In this document: positions 17,970-25,729 of the stretch, one piece after another
How the letters are laid out: the number at the start of each line of letters is the position of its first letter
How positions within the stretch are numbered: the stretch's first letter is position 1
NCBI RefSeq assembly: GCF_946482605.1
Contig: NZ_CAMLSE010000007.1
Coordinates: forward strand, 248,001-312,000
DNA from: an uncultured Dyadobacter sp.
GTDB lineage: Bacteria; Bacteroidota; Bacteroidia; Cytophagales; Spirosomataceae
Length of the DNA: 64,000 bases
Reading direction: 5' to 3'
The notes under the pieces: model-generated
Database searches by the model: none
What the model was told of the DNA's origin: nothing
Seen by the model: the letters and a program-made list of their open reading frames with translations, nothing else
Position numbers and translations under genes: made by a program

Positions 17970-18000
17970 CTTGATTTTGTAGCAATACAAAATACTTTTG
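17970..18000 (+). promoter_or_regulatory. Candidate Bacteroidota promoter for the hexapeptide acyltransferase
   Basis: TACTTTTG at 17993-18000 matches the TAnnTTTG -7 element exactly, with CTTG at 17970-17973 at a 19-base spacing in the -33 position. The implied start site near 18007 leaves a leader of about 32 bases before the ATG at 18039. Confidence 0.45.
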
Positions 18001-18038
18001 GACAAAATATTACTACACAGTTCACGAATCTAGGCAAA

Positions 18039-18656
18039 ATGTCCTTATCTGACCAAATCCGGAACAGTCCGGGGTTAAAAAAAATCGTCCATTGGATGCT
18101 TATCCCTACCAACCAGGCTCGTCCCAGGCTCTGGGTCCGGGTGTTTCTGAACCGGTTCTTCCATAGCAGGGGCAAGAATGTCATCATCCGCCGGTGGGTA
18201 AGGATGGACGTGCTGCCTTTCAACCCTTTCTCAATCGGAGACAATTCCATGATTGAAGATTTCAGCACGGTTAATAATGGTGTGGGGGCAGTTCATATTG
18301 GTGCCAATTCGCTGATCGGCCTGGGTAACGTTATCATTGGTCCTGTCACGATCGGCAACGATGTGATCCTGGCGCAACACATTGTTGCCAGCGGTCTGAA
18401 TCATGATTATCAGGATATTCAAAAACCCATTCATAAACAGGGTGTAAGCGTATCCCCCATCACGATCGAAGACGAATGCTGGATTGGTGCCAATGCGGTG
18501 ATCACAGCAGGTGTTACAATCGGGCGGCATTCTGTCGTCGCGGCCGGCGCCGTCGTTACCAAAAGTATTCCTCCGTATTCGGTGGCCGTCGGTAATCCGG
18601 CACGTGTCATCAAAAAATATGACCCGGCTTACAAGGACTGGGTTAAAACTACCTGA
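18039..18656 (+). CDS. Left-handed beta-helix (hexapeptide) O-acetyltransferase
   Basis: 205 residues. Hexapeptide turns run from about residue 70 (IGDNSMIEDF, IGANSLIGLGNVIIGPVTIGNDV) to IEDECWIGANAVITAGVTIG and VVAAGAVVTKSIPPYSVAVGNPARVI, the hallmark of the NodL/WcaF/serine-acetyltransferase superfamily. The likely catalytic His is in ASGLNHDYQD. Trimers of such enzymes use acetyl-CoA to acetylate sugars in the cytoplasm. It is divergent from the exopolysaccharide operon across 100 bases and convergent with the phosphoglycosyl transferase, so it probably modifies the same polymer. It offers a second acylation route besides the membrane acyltransferase at 3092. Confidence 0.9.
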   Translation: MSLSDQIRNSPGLKKIVHWMLIPTNQARPRLWVRVFLNRFFHSRGKNVIIRRWVRMDVLPFNPFSIGDNSMIEDFSTVNNGVGAVHIGANSLIGLGNVIIGPVTIGNDVILAQHIVASGLNHDYQDIQKPIHKQGVSVSPITIEDECWIGANAVITAGVTIGRHSVVAAGAVVTKSIPPYSVAVGNPARVIKKYDPAYKDWVKTT

Positions 18657-18700
18657 CATAGCTCTGGTCGTCAAACGAGCGGGGCGATGTCCGGGCTTCA

Positions 18701-19912
18701 TCAGACGTTCTCGGACTGTAACAGTGCCGGAAATGTTTTCAGAATAATCTCAAGATCCATTTTGAATGAAAAATCCCTGGCATAAATGATGTCCAGCTGA
18801 GTCCGCTCTTCCTCGGTCATATCCGCCTTTCCCTTGCCCCTTTTGGTAACCTGCCAGAGCCCGGTCAGACCTGCCGGACCGGCGAAGCGCAAAATCTTAT
18901 CGTCCGTTGTCATTTTCTCAGCCTCGTACAAAGGAAGCGGACGGTTTCCAACCAGCGACATGTCGCCTTTCAGGATGTTGATCAACTGGGGAAGTTCATC
19001 GATACTCGAATTTCTCAGAAACTGCCCGAAGCGCGTAATGCGGGGGTCGTTCTGGAATTTCATGAATGCGGCTTTCTGATCTTTCTGGAAATGGTAGAGC
19101 TTTTCACAAACTTCCTTGCCGTCATGAAAGAGCAGGCTCTTGCATTGATTTCCGGCCAGACATTCGTCACAAAGCCCCTGGGTTTCGATCTGGCTTACGG
19201 GTTCGGCCTTGGAGTACATGTTCAATGCGGCCATCTTCCGAATCAACTGGTCAGCGTCCGTCCGCATGGTCCTGAACTTGTACAGATCAAAAATCTTGTA
19301 GCCGCTGCCCACCCTCTTTGATTTGTAGAAAATAGGTCCCTTCGAATCAATGCGAATCAGGATGGCGACTATTATAAACACAGGCAGCAGCAGAATTACG
19401 GCAGTGCCGGTGGTCGCGACATCAATGGCCCGTTTCCAGAATGGCGTCTTATGGCTTTGTGAGCCGATCTTTTGCGAAGCTTTGTCGGCCACATACCACT
19501 GCCTTTTCTTGAAGTACTTAATGCGGGTGATCAGATCCCCGTCTTCGAAGTTCACTGAAAAAACGTCGTCGGCATGTTTGGCCTTGGCAAGCTCAATGGC
19601 CTCCCTGCTCAGCTGGTCGGTTACAAGCACAAAGGGAATGTTTCCAAAACCGGCATTGCGGCGGATGGTGTCCAGCAGCTCGACCCCTCCGCTATCCACA
19701 TGGGCCACTACGACATCCGCAGGATAATTCTCCTTCAATGCCTGCAAAACACCTTCCCGGCTGTCGAAATACTCGACCTGAAGTGAATCGGCGAACCGCT
19801 CTGTAAATCTGAGGTACGCTTGAAAATCGGTGTGCAGATAAATAACCCTGAACTGCGCAACGTAGGTCTTGACACCGGTTGCCATTTCTGTTGTCGTACC
19901 AGCCAGCTCCAT
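18701..19912 (-). CDS. Receiver-like domain fused to an initiating phosphoglycosyl transferase
   Basis: 403 residues. Residues about 20-135 have the length and strand pattern of a receiver, but the phosphoacceptor position is His71 (VVVAHVDSGG), the acidic pair is absent (IYLHTD) and the conserved Lys is missing (FSVNFE). Residues 160-400 are a bacterial sugar transferase: membrane helix 163-187, KRVGSGYKIFDLYKFRTMRTDAD, the catalytic pair D305-E306 in IDELPQ, and GDMSLVGNRPLP. Such enzymes put sugar-1-phosphate on undecaprenyl phosphate to start a repeat unit. Between residues 245 and 270 there are four cysteines (C248, C251, C257, C269). It follows a true receiver gene by 12 bases. A pseudo-receiver that senses its receiver neighbour is an inference. 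Confidence 0.9.
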   Translation of the reverse strand: MELAGTTTEMATGVKTYVAQFRVIYLHTDFQAYLRFTERFADSLQVEYFDSREGVLQALKENYPADVVVAHVDSGGVELLDTIRRNAGFGNIPFVLVTDQLSREAIELAKAKHADDVFSVNFEDGDLITRIKYFKKRQWYVADKASQKIGSQSHKTPFWKRAIDVATTGTAVILLLPVFIIVAILIRIDSKGPIFYKSKRVGSGYKIFDLYKFRTMRTDADQLIRKMAALNMYSKAEPVSQIETQGLCDECLAGNQCKSLLFHDGKEVCEKLYHFQKDQKAAFMKFQNDPRITRFGQFLRNSSIDELPQLINILKGDMSLVGNRPLPLYEAEKMTTDDKILRFAGPAGLTGLWQVTKRGKGKADMTEEERTQLDIIYARDFSFKMDLEIILKTFPALLQSENV

Positions 19913-19924
19913 CGTATCGGTAGT

Positions 19925-20314
19925 TTATGAATAACGTTTGCTTCTGCGAAGAATCGCGTTGATCTTGGCATGAACCTCCATGGGATTGAAAGGTTTAACC
20001 ATAAAATCGTCGGCACCAAGGTTCAGACATTGAATGCGCTCGCTGCTTTCGTCGGAACCCGAAAGGATAATGATCGGAATGTCGGCATAGAGGTTGCTGG
20101 CCTTGGTTACTTTCAGGAACTCCTTGCCGCTCAGATTAGGCATATGCAAGTCGGCGATGATCAGGTCCGCCTGATTACCCTCTTCCAGCCACAGCATTCC
20201 TTCGGAGCCGTCGCTTTTGATCACTACATTAAAGTCTTTCTTTAGAAAATGTTCCAGTATTTTGGTAATACTAGGTTCGTCGTCTATAATCAACAGATTC
20301 TTTCTATTGTCCAT
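19925..20314 (-). CDS. Single-domain response regulator
   Basis: 129 residues, a complete CheY-like receiver with all key residues: D11/D12, phosphoacceptor D55 in LIIADLHMP, S85 and K107 in MVKPF. There is no output domain. It lies 12 bases upstream of the phosphoglycosyl transferase gene and is surely cotranscribed with it. It may receive phosphate from the hybrid kinase at 8352 through that protein's HPt domain and act by protein contact, for example on the pseudo-receiver of its neighbour; neither partner is proven. Confidence 0.93.
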   Translation of the reverse strand: MDNRKNLLIIDDEPSITKILEHFLKKDFNVVIKSDGSEGMLWLEEGNQADLIIADLHMPNLSGKEFLKVTKASNLYADIPIIILSGSDESSERIQCLNLGADDFMVKPFNPMEVHAKINAILRRSKRYS

Positions 20315-20656
20315 AGGTTAGTTATATAGGCAAATTTCGGTGTTTTGACAATGGGAACCGGTAGTGAATTATTTGGTAGATTTAGTGAGAATAGTTTCCA
20401 TAACAAAATTTTAGCACGAAAATTGTAAATTTCATAGATCCATCCCTTAGCGCCACGGTAAAATCCACTGCTAAGTGCCTGAAACGCAGAAATCACAGAC
20501 TATTGGTTGCTAAAAATCAAGATATGGGTAGTTAAGCGCGTGTAGTAAAATTACATGCTATGAAGTACACCACAAAAAATAACCGCCTAAAATCGGATAT
20601 TTTTTTAAAATTACTTCTACACATAATTACTTAACCAACTGATTTGGATGTGCTTA
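20315..20656. other. 342-base AT-rich spacer without a convincing gene
   Basis: This stretch lies between the start of the receiver gene and the end of the anti-sigma-like gene, both on the minus strand. It must hold the promoter for the receiver-transferase pair; TATATAAC lies just upstream of the receiver ATG on the minus strand but I found no clean -33 element. I see no ORF with coding character, no tRNA and no strong terminator hairpin. Confidence 0.5.
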
Positions 20657-21925
20657 TTAAGGTTTCCGAAACCAAATCTGGACTTCGGTGACTGCCGAAA
20701 CGGGCGATCCGTCCCTTACCGCCGGCTTCCAGAGGGGCCCTTCCCGGACAATGCGGACCGCATCCTGGCGTAATTCACCCGCTCCGTGTGCCAAAAAACC
20801 GGACAGCGACCCGTTTGCATTGACAGCGAATGACACTACAACCTTGCCCTCCCGTTTCGCCGACTTGCTCCGACGATCCAGATATTCCTGGTATGCTTTC
20901 CAACCGTCGGCCGGAACGGGCTGAGGAGCGTTGATGACGGCAGCAGATACACTGGCGCTTTTTTTCCGCTGTGTTTCTGCGTGGGTCACCACCACCTCAT
21001 CGAGCGTTGGCGTAAATTCTTCCAGCCGGATGGTTCCGATCTCCTGCCCGGACACCGGAATTTTCATTTCATTAAAACCGATAAATGACAGCCGCAGGGA
21101 ATCATGCACGTTTACCGGGACCCGGAAACGTCCGGCCGAATCAGTGATCTCCGCATAGTTCGACTTGCTGCGCACCTGTACGCCCGGCAATGCGCTACCG
21201 GCGGCATCGACTACCCGCCCGGAAACGAAACGCATGGAAGAAGGCACCTCGGTTTTAGCCCTGTCGGAGAGCGATTTGGCAAAGGCCTTTGTAGGGAGGG
21301 GGGCGCCGGGCGCCGCCGCGGCAGGTGGGGCAGTAGTAGCAGAGACACCGGCAGGCTGTGCCTGTGTAAAACCGGCTGCCCCGGATGCACTGTCGGTTAA
21401 GGCATTCTCCCGTTCCGGATTCTGTCCCAAATCAATGGAGGCCACGGAAGGGCCAGGGGTTGTCACTTTTGAACCCGCAACAGGCGATTTAGTGGCTTCC
21501 GCCGGCGTCACCGCTGCCGCATCTGCTTTCTGAGGCGCACCGGATGGAGCGGGTACCGGTGCCTGCTTCGTTTCGGGTCGGATCGCTGCGTGCTCGGACA
21601 TTTCATTTGGCGCATTCAGGAAATAAAATCCGTACAATCCCGCCGCTATCAGCACCGAGGCCGCGGCACCGTATGCCCACCATGAAACCGTACTGCGTTT
21701 CCCGGCCGAGATCCGATCTGTCAATCGCTCCCGAAGGTCGCTGCTGAGCGCCGGGATACGGGTATCTTCGTTGTACCACGCCAGAAAACCATCATAGGCA
21801 TCGGCAAGCAGGGGCTCTTCCAACATCCGCATTTCGAACTGGTGCTGTTCATCCGGCGGCATTGCACCCTGATGATACCGCAGAAAATCATCAAAATCCG
21901 GAAAATTCAGGTTAGTTTTTTCCAT
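20657..21925 (-). CDS. Anti-sigma-type membrane protein with carboxypeptidase-regulatory-like and TonB C-terminal-like domains
   Basis: 422 residues from the ATG at 21925 (a start 12 bases further upstream is also open). Residues 1-75 are cytoplasmic and follow the anti-sigma pattern (FDDFLRYHQGAMPPDEQHQF); one helix spans about 82-103; a Pro/Ala/Thr-rich linker follows. Residues about 236-305 form a CarboxypepD_reg-like beta domain (VSGRVVDAAGSALPGVQV), and 340-422 resemble a TonB C-terminal fold (GKVVVSFAVNANGSL...LWKPAVRDG). The ECF sigma gene overlaps its start by 14 bases, so the two form an operon. It likely holds the sigma factor inactive until its periplasmic part senses a cue or partner. 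Confidence 0.85.
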   Translation of the reverse strand: MEKTNLNFPDFDDFLRYHQGAMPPDEQHQFEMRMLEEPLLADAYDGFLAWYNEDTRIPALSSDLRERLTDRISAGKRSTVSWWAYGAAASVLIAAGLYGFYFLNAPNEMSEHAAIRPETKQAPVPAPSGAPQKADAAAVTPAEATKSPVAGSKVTTPGPSVASIDLGQNPERENALTDSASGAAGFTQAQPAGVSATTAPPAAAAPGAPLPTKAFAKSLSDRAKTEVPSSMRFVSGRVVDAAGSALPGVQVRSKSNYAEITDSAGRFRVPVNVHDSLRLSFIGFNEMKIPVSGQEIGTIRLEEFTPTLDEVVVTHAETQRKKSASVSAAVINAPQPVPADGWKAYQEYLDRRSKSAKREGKVVVSFAVNANGSLSGFLAHGAGELRQDAVRIVREGPLWKPAVRDGSPVSAVTEVQIWFRKP

Positions 21926-22502
21926 GGCCATCCACACAAATTTTCAGGTTTCGCTTTCCGTTCTGGATATAGCTTTTCACCTTGTTCAAATCATAGCCGG
22001 TCGTGTCGGCAATCTCCCGATAGCATTTATCCTGTATGTAAAACAATTCGACAGCCACCCGTTGCGCCTGCGGCAGCTTTTTCATACATCCTGAAAGCAG
22101 GTCAACGCGTCCCTCGGCAAAGAGATCGTCCTGCTCTGCTGCATCCGTAACACCGGTCCATCCTTCCAACTCCTCCATTTCGTCCGTAGTCACAAACACC
22201 CGGCGGGCACGGAGCTTCATCAAACAATGGTTCCGCGCCACGCTGTGCAACCAGCTTTTGAAATTGGTCACTTCCTGTATTTTCAAATCTGTTATTAGTT
22301 TCTCGAATACCTGCATCACCGCATCCTTACTTTCCTCTTCATTACGCAGATATCGGTAGCACACGCCAAAAACCATTTCCATATAGGGTGCATACAGCTC
22401 TCCCAAAAGGCGCAAGTCACCCGTTCGCCGGTATTCGCTGAGCTTTTCGCTCTCCGGAACCGGTTCTCTGGTTTTACCCTGAAATAGCTTTAAAAACTTC
22501 AC
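21912..22502 (-). CDS. ECF-type RNA polymerase sigma factor
   Basis: 196 residues, normal for the family. Region 2 is visible in LYAPYMEMVFGVCYRYLRNEEESKDAVMQVF and LHSVARNHCLMKLR; region 4 in LPQAQRVAVELFYIQDKCYREIADTTGYDLNKVKSYIQNGKRNLK with its helix-turn-helix. It is cotranscribed with the anti-sigma-like gene (14-base overlap) and divergent from the von Willebrand-factor gene at 22646 across 143 bases that carry a concentric inverted repeat. Such sigma factors often activate their own promoter and nearby genes, so the divergent gene is a natural target candidate. Confidence 0.95.
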   Translation of the reverse strand: MKFLKLFQGKTREPVPESEKLSEYRRTGDLRLLGELYAPYMEMVFGVCYRYLRNEEESKDAVMQVFEKLITDLKIQEVTNFKSWLHSVARNHCLMKLRARRVFVTTDEMEELEGWTGVTDAAEQDDLFAEGRVDLLSGCMKKLPQAQRVAVELFYIQDKCYREIADTTGYDLNKVKSYIQNGKRNLKICVDGHGKN

Positions 22503-22506
22503 ACAA

Positions 22507-22623
22507 GCCTGGTTTGAGAAATACTTCCCGCCATTTTGAACACTGGATGCGGATTAATCAAAATTCCATAAAAAAAACTTAAAAACTTTTATGGAATTAC
22601 CCGACGGCTCGCATCCACCAGGC
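22507..22623. promoter_or_regulatory. Nested inverted repeats in the sigma factor/VWA divergent promoter region
   Basis: A perfect 12-base inverted repeat, AATTCCATAAAA (22562-22573) and TTTTATGGAATT (22587-22598), has a 13-base AT-rich spacer. Around it, TGGATGCG (22544-22551) and CGCATCCA (22610-22617) form a second pair with nearly the same centre (22580). An outer 7-base pair GCCTGGT (22507-22513)/ACCAGGC (22617-22623) is off-centre. The core could be an operator or a cruciform serving both divergent genes. The symmetry is directly seen; the function is inferred. Confidence 0.5.
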
Positions 22624-22645
22624 AGACACTTAAAATCGCAAAACC

Positions 22646-24490
22646 ATGAAAATTAAAATTGCCCTTTGCATTGCCTTCGTGATCAGTGCATTTGCATTCC
22701 TCCCCGACATACTCGTTACCGGTACCGTCACAGATATGTACCAAAACCCATTGGCGGGCGTGAAGGTAACGGCCCGCGGAACCAAGATGAGCACCTTCAC
22801 GGCCAAGAATGGCAAATTTTCTATCAAAGTCCCATCATTCAGCCGGTCGTTGCTGTTCAGCCTGACAGGTTACAAGACGAAGGAAGTGCGGGTTCAAAAT
22901 GCCTCGATACTCCATGTTGAGATGCTGAACGAGGTGCAGACGCTGGACGAAGTGGTCGTCATAGGCTCCGAGGCGATGCACAAAAAAACAAATCACAACC
23001 AGTCCCAACCCTTCTCCCCTCTTCCGGCAGGAATGGCAGTAATGCGCAACGAAACGGAAAGCTACCGGCCCATTAACGAAAATGGCTTTCAGATTGCCGG
23101 GCAACAACCCGTAACCACCTTCTCGGTGGATGTCGACAGGGCTTCATACAGCAACGTGCGGCGATTTCTGAATATGGGTCAAATACCTCCCGCCGATGCC
23201 ATCCGGATCGAAGAAATGATCAATTACTTTGATTACGACTATGCCCAACCCGCAGGAGAACACCCCATTGCTATCAGCTCTGAGATGACTGATTCGCCCT
23301 GGAATCCTGGATTGAAGTTGCTGCACATCGGTTTGCAGGCCAAAACCATTCCACAAAACAACCTTCCGGCCTCTAATCTGGTGTTTTTGATAGACGTATC
23401 GGGCTCTATGATGGACCAGAACAAGCTACCACTTCTTAAGCAAGCCTTCAAATTGCTGGTCGACCAGCTCCGCCCGGAAGATAAGCTTTCGATTGTCGCC
23501 TATGCCGGAGCAGCAGGCGTGGTCCTGCCCCCCACTTCGGGAAGCAATAAGGCAGACATACGCGAGGCATTGGAACAGCTTCAGGCAGGGGGTTCAACTG
23601 CGGGCGGCGAGGGTATTCAACTAGCATACAAGCTGGCAAAGGAACATTTCCTTCCCAAAGGCAACAATCGGGTCATCCTGGCCACGGATGGGGATTTCAA
23701 TGTAGGCGTTTCCAGTGAAGGCGAGTTGCAGCGTCTCATCGAGGAAAAGAGAAAGGACGGCGTTTACCTGAGCATTATGGGCTTTGGAATGGGCAATTAC
23801 AAGGACAGTCATATAGAAACACTGGCCGACAAAGGCAATGGCAACTATGCCTACATCGATAACCTTCAGGAAGCCCGTAAAGTATTTGTACAGGAGTTTG
23901 GAGGTACATTATTTTCCGTTGCAAAAGACGTAAAGATACAGATCGAGTTTAACCCCAGACATGTCCAGGCCTACCGGCTGATCGGTTATGAAAACCGTGC
24001 GTTGAAAAACGAAGAATTTCATGACGATAAGAAAGACGCCGGCGAGATGGGTTCCGGCCATTCGGTGACGGCCATTTACGAAATCGTTCCGGCCGGTGCC
24101 AAAACCGACTACCTGCCCCGCGTCGACGCTTTGAAGTACCAGCAAACAAACAGCTCAGCGATTGGAAATACGGATGAAATGCTCACCATTAAGATACGTT
24201 ACAAAAGGCCGGACAGTGAAACGAGCCAGCTTTTCGAGATTCCGGTTGGTAACGGCCATCAGCCCTTTGATAAGTGTTCTGAAAACCTCCGGTTTGCCAG
24301 CGCCGTTGCTGAATTTGGGCTGCTGCTCCGCGGGTCGGAATACAAAGGCCGCTCCACCTATGATGACGTGATCCGTAGTGCCAGGGCTGCTTTCGGAAAG
24401 GATGACGAAGGATACCGGTCGGAGTTCGTGAGATTGGTCAGACTTGCCCAATCCCTTGACAAAAGCCGCGAAACAGCAAACAAGGATTGA
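22646..24490 (+). CDS. Secreted von Willebrand factor type A protein, YfbK-like, with N-terminal CarboxypepD_reg-like domain
   Basis: 614 residues. A hydrophobic leader (4-19) is followed by a carboxypeptidase-regulatory-like domain (about 24-97, VTGTVTDMYQNPLAGVKV...). The YfbK-type N-terminal VWA segment runs from about 135 (TTFSVDVDRASYSNVRRFL), then the VWA domain with a full MIDAS: D250-x-S252-x-S254 in LIDVSGSM, a Thr in GGSTAGGEG and the later LATDGDFNVG. The C-terminal part matches the DUF3520 region of YfbK proteins. VWA domains bind metal and protein partners, here in the periplasm or at the surface. It is divergent from the sigma/anti-sigma operon and shares the CarboxypepD_reg-like module with the anti-sigma protein. 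A hairpin follows the stop. Confidence 0.93.
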   Translation: MKIKIALCIAFVISAFAFLPDILVTGTVTDMYQNPLAGVKVTARGTKMSTFTAKNGKFSIKVPSFSRSLLFSLTGYKTKEVRVQNASILHVEMLNEVQTLDEVVVIGSEAMHKKTNHNQSQPFSPLPAGMAVMRNETESYRPINENGFQIAGQQPVTTFSVDVDRASYSNVRRFLNMGQIPPADAIRIEEMINYFDYDYAQPAGEHPIAISSEMTDSPWNPGLKLLHIGLQAKTIPQNNLPASNLVFLIDVSGSMMDQNKLPLLKQAFKLLVDQLRPEDKLSIVAYAGAAGVVLPPTSGSNKADIREALEQLQAGGSTAGGEGIQLAYKLAKEHFLPKGNNRVILATDGDFNVGVSSEGELQRLIEEKRKDGVYLSIMGFGMGNYKDSHIETLADKGNGNYAYIDNLQEARKVFVQEFGGTLFSVAKDVKIQIEFNPRHVQAYRLIGYENRALKNEEFHDDKKDAGEMGSGHSVTAIYEIVPAGAKTDYLPRVDALKYQQTNSSAIGNTDEMLTIKIRYKRPDSETSQLFEIPVGNGHQPFDKCSENLRFASAVAEFGLLLRGSEYKGRSTYDDVIRSARAAFGKDDEGYRSEFVRLVRLAQSLDKSRETANKD

Positions 24491-24505
24491 CCCGCTTAAA
24501 CAAAT

Positions 24506-24532
24506 CAGGCCGGCGTCTCAGGCCGGCCTGGT
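24506..24532 (+). terminator. Hairpin after the VWA gene
   Basis: CAGGCCGGC (24506-24514) and GCCGGCCTG (24522-24530) form a perfect 9-base stem with a 7-base loop, followed by GTTTA. It begins 15 bases after the VWA stop. The T tract is short, so termination strength is uncertain. Confidence 0.55.
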
Positions 24533-24569
24533 TTATCGGCAATATCGCTGTTTTGGTGACACGTGCCCA

Positions 24570-25154
24570 CTACTCCTCTTTCAATGCCTTTAAAATCAAA
24601 TCTTTACCTGCATCGCTATAATGGAGCGACAGTGCCATTTCCTGCCCGGGTTCACTCATTTTATTCCAGGTTTTTTTCAGAATATCAATCATTTTTTCTT
24701 CTGTCACTTTGGCGATCAGATCGTCGTACTGGTATTGCAGGAAAACAAGGCAAAGGGCGTTTTCCATCGTTTGCACGTCCCCGTCGCTTTTAAGTCGCTG
24801 CTTTAATACGATCTGCCTGACGCGGCCTATCAGCTCCTCATCATAACCTACCGATGCCAGAATCTCCTCAGCAATGCCTGCGTGGTATTTGGACAGGTCG
24901 CTGCGCCATTTCAGATAACCCACCCGGCCATCCGGGTAGCTTTTACGTGCGATCTCCCACCGGCCGATATGCTGGCAGCGCGAGGCGAGTAGCAGCTCCT
25001 CGTCTGCATTCGGAGCCAGTTTTTTGACCCATTCATACAACTTAATGGCATAAAAATACTCGATAGCATAGTCCTGGTTTTCCCAGATGATGTGCTCGGG
25101 GGAGCGCTTGTTGTAATTGTCAAAAAGTTCAAATGCTTCGTCGAGCTTGCTCAT
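24570..25154 (-). CDS. DUF4202 family protein
   Basis: 194 residues, normal length for DUF4202. The family pattern is seen in LDEAFELFDNYNKRSPE, LLLASRCQHIGRWEIARKSYPDGRVGYLKWR, VGYDEELIGRVRQIVLKQRLKSDGDVQTMENALCLVFLQYQYDDL and IDILKKTWNKMSEPGQEMAL. The conserved His (QHIGRWE) and Asp/Glu residues and all-helical make-up recall an HD-type fold, but no activity is established. It has no signal peptide and is likely cytoplasmic. It is 22 bases behind the lipoprotein gene and may share its transcript. Confidence 0.88.
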   Translation of the reverse strand: MSKLDEAFELFDNYNKRSPEHIIWENQDYAIEYFYAIKLYEWVKKLAPNADEELLLASRCQHIGRWEIARKSYPDGRVGYLKWRSDLSKYHAGIAEEILASVGYDEELIGRVRQIVLKQRLKSDGDVQTMENALCLVFLQYQYDDLIAKVTEEKMIDILKKTWNKMSEPGQEMALSLHYSDAGKDLILKALKEE

Positions 25155-25176
25155 GGTGATTTAGATAGGTTATTGC

Positions 25177-25650
25177 TTATTGTGCAGCTTTGAATTTCAG
25201 GGATATTTTGGTCAGCCGTGGAAAGTCGTAGGCGGTACTCTGCGTCTTCATCACAAACGACTCCTGACTGACGTCTCCGGGCAGAACCGTCCAGCCCCCG
25301 GCCTGCTTGCTACTGTCCGGGGCGCCGATCGTGATACTCTTCCCTTCGACCTTCCATTGTAGCAGAAAAGGCTCGGTTTCACCTTTGAAGACGCCGGAAA
25401 ATGTCCCGTCTTTTTTGATTTGCACCACTTCCATATACCGTTCGAAGTCAATCCCACCAAACTGCTGCGTCATTTTGCCGTCTTTGAACGTCACCGCATC
25501 GTTTACCGCAATTTCTTCGATCTTCCAATTTGTAACCGAAGTCAGTATATCCGCGGCTTGCTGAGGTGTCTCCGCCGATTTGCCACAGGATAGTGCGAAC
25601 AAAGAGATCAGCAAAAGGTAGACAGATGCTGGTGTTAATTGGAAATGCAT
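25177..25650 (-). CDS. Putative lipoprotein of unknown function
   Basis: 157 residues. A leader with hydrophobic core YLLLISLFALSC ends in a Cys (C22) that fits a relaxed Bacteroidota lipobox, followed by GKSAETP. The mature part is mainly beta (WKIEEIAVNDAVTFKDGK, FSGVFKGETEPFLLQWKVEGKSI) and resembles lipocalin-like domains that Bacteroidota often anchor to the outer membrane. I cannot assign a ligand. It lies between the treY-malQ fusion (80 bases upstream on the other side) and the DUF4202 gene, all on the minus strand. Confidence 0.7.
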   Translation of the reverse strand: MHFQLTPASVYLLLISLFALSCGKSAETPQQAADILTSVTNWKIEEIAVNDAVTFKDGKMTQQFGGIDFERYMEVVQIKKDGTFSGVFKGETEPFLLQWKVEGKSITIGAPDSSKQAGGWTVLPGDVSQESFVMKTQSTAYDFPRLTKISLKFKAAQ

Positions 25651-25729
25651 ACGGCTTCAAGGTTGATGGCACTGCGCAAATATAGCCACAACCTGGTTGA
25701 ACAATGGTGTGCGATACGGGGATTTGTTC

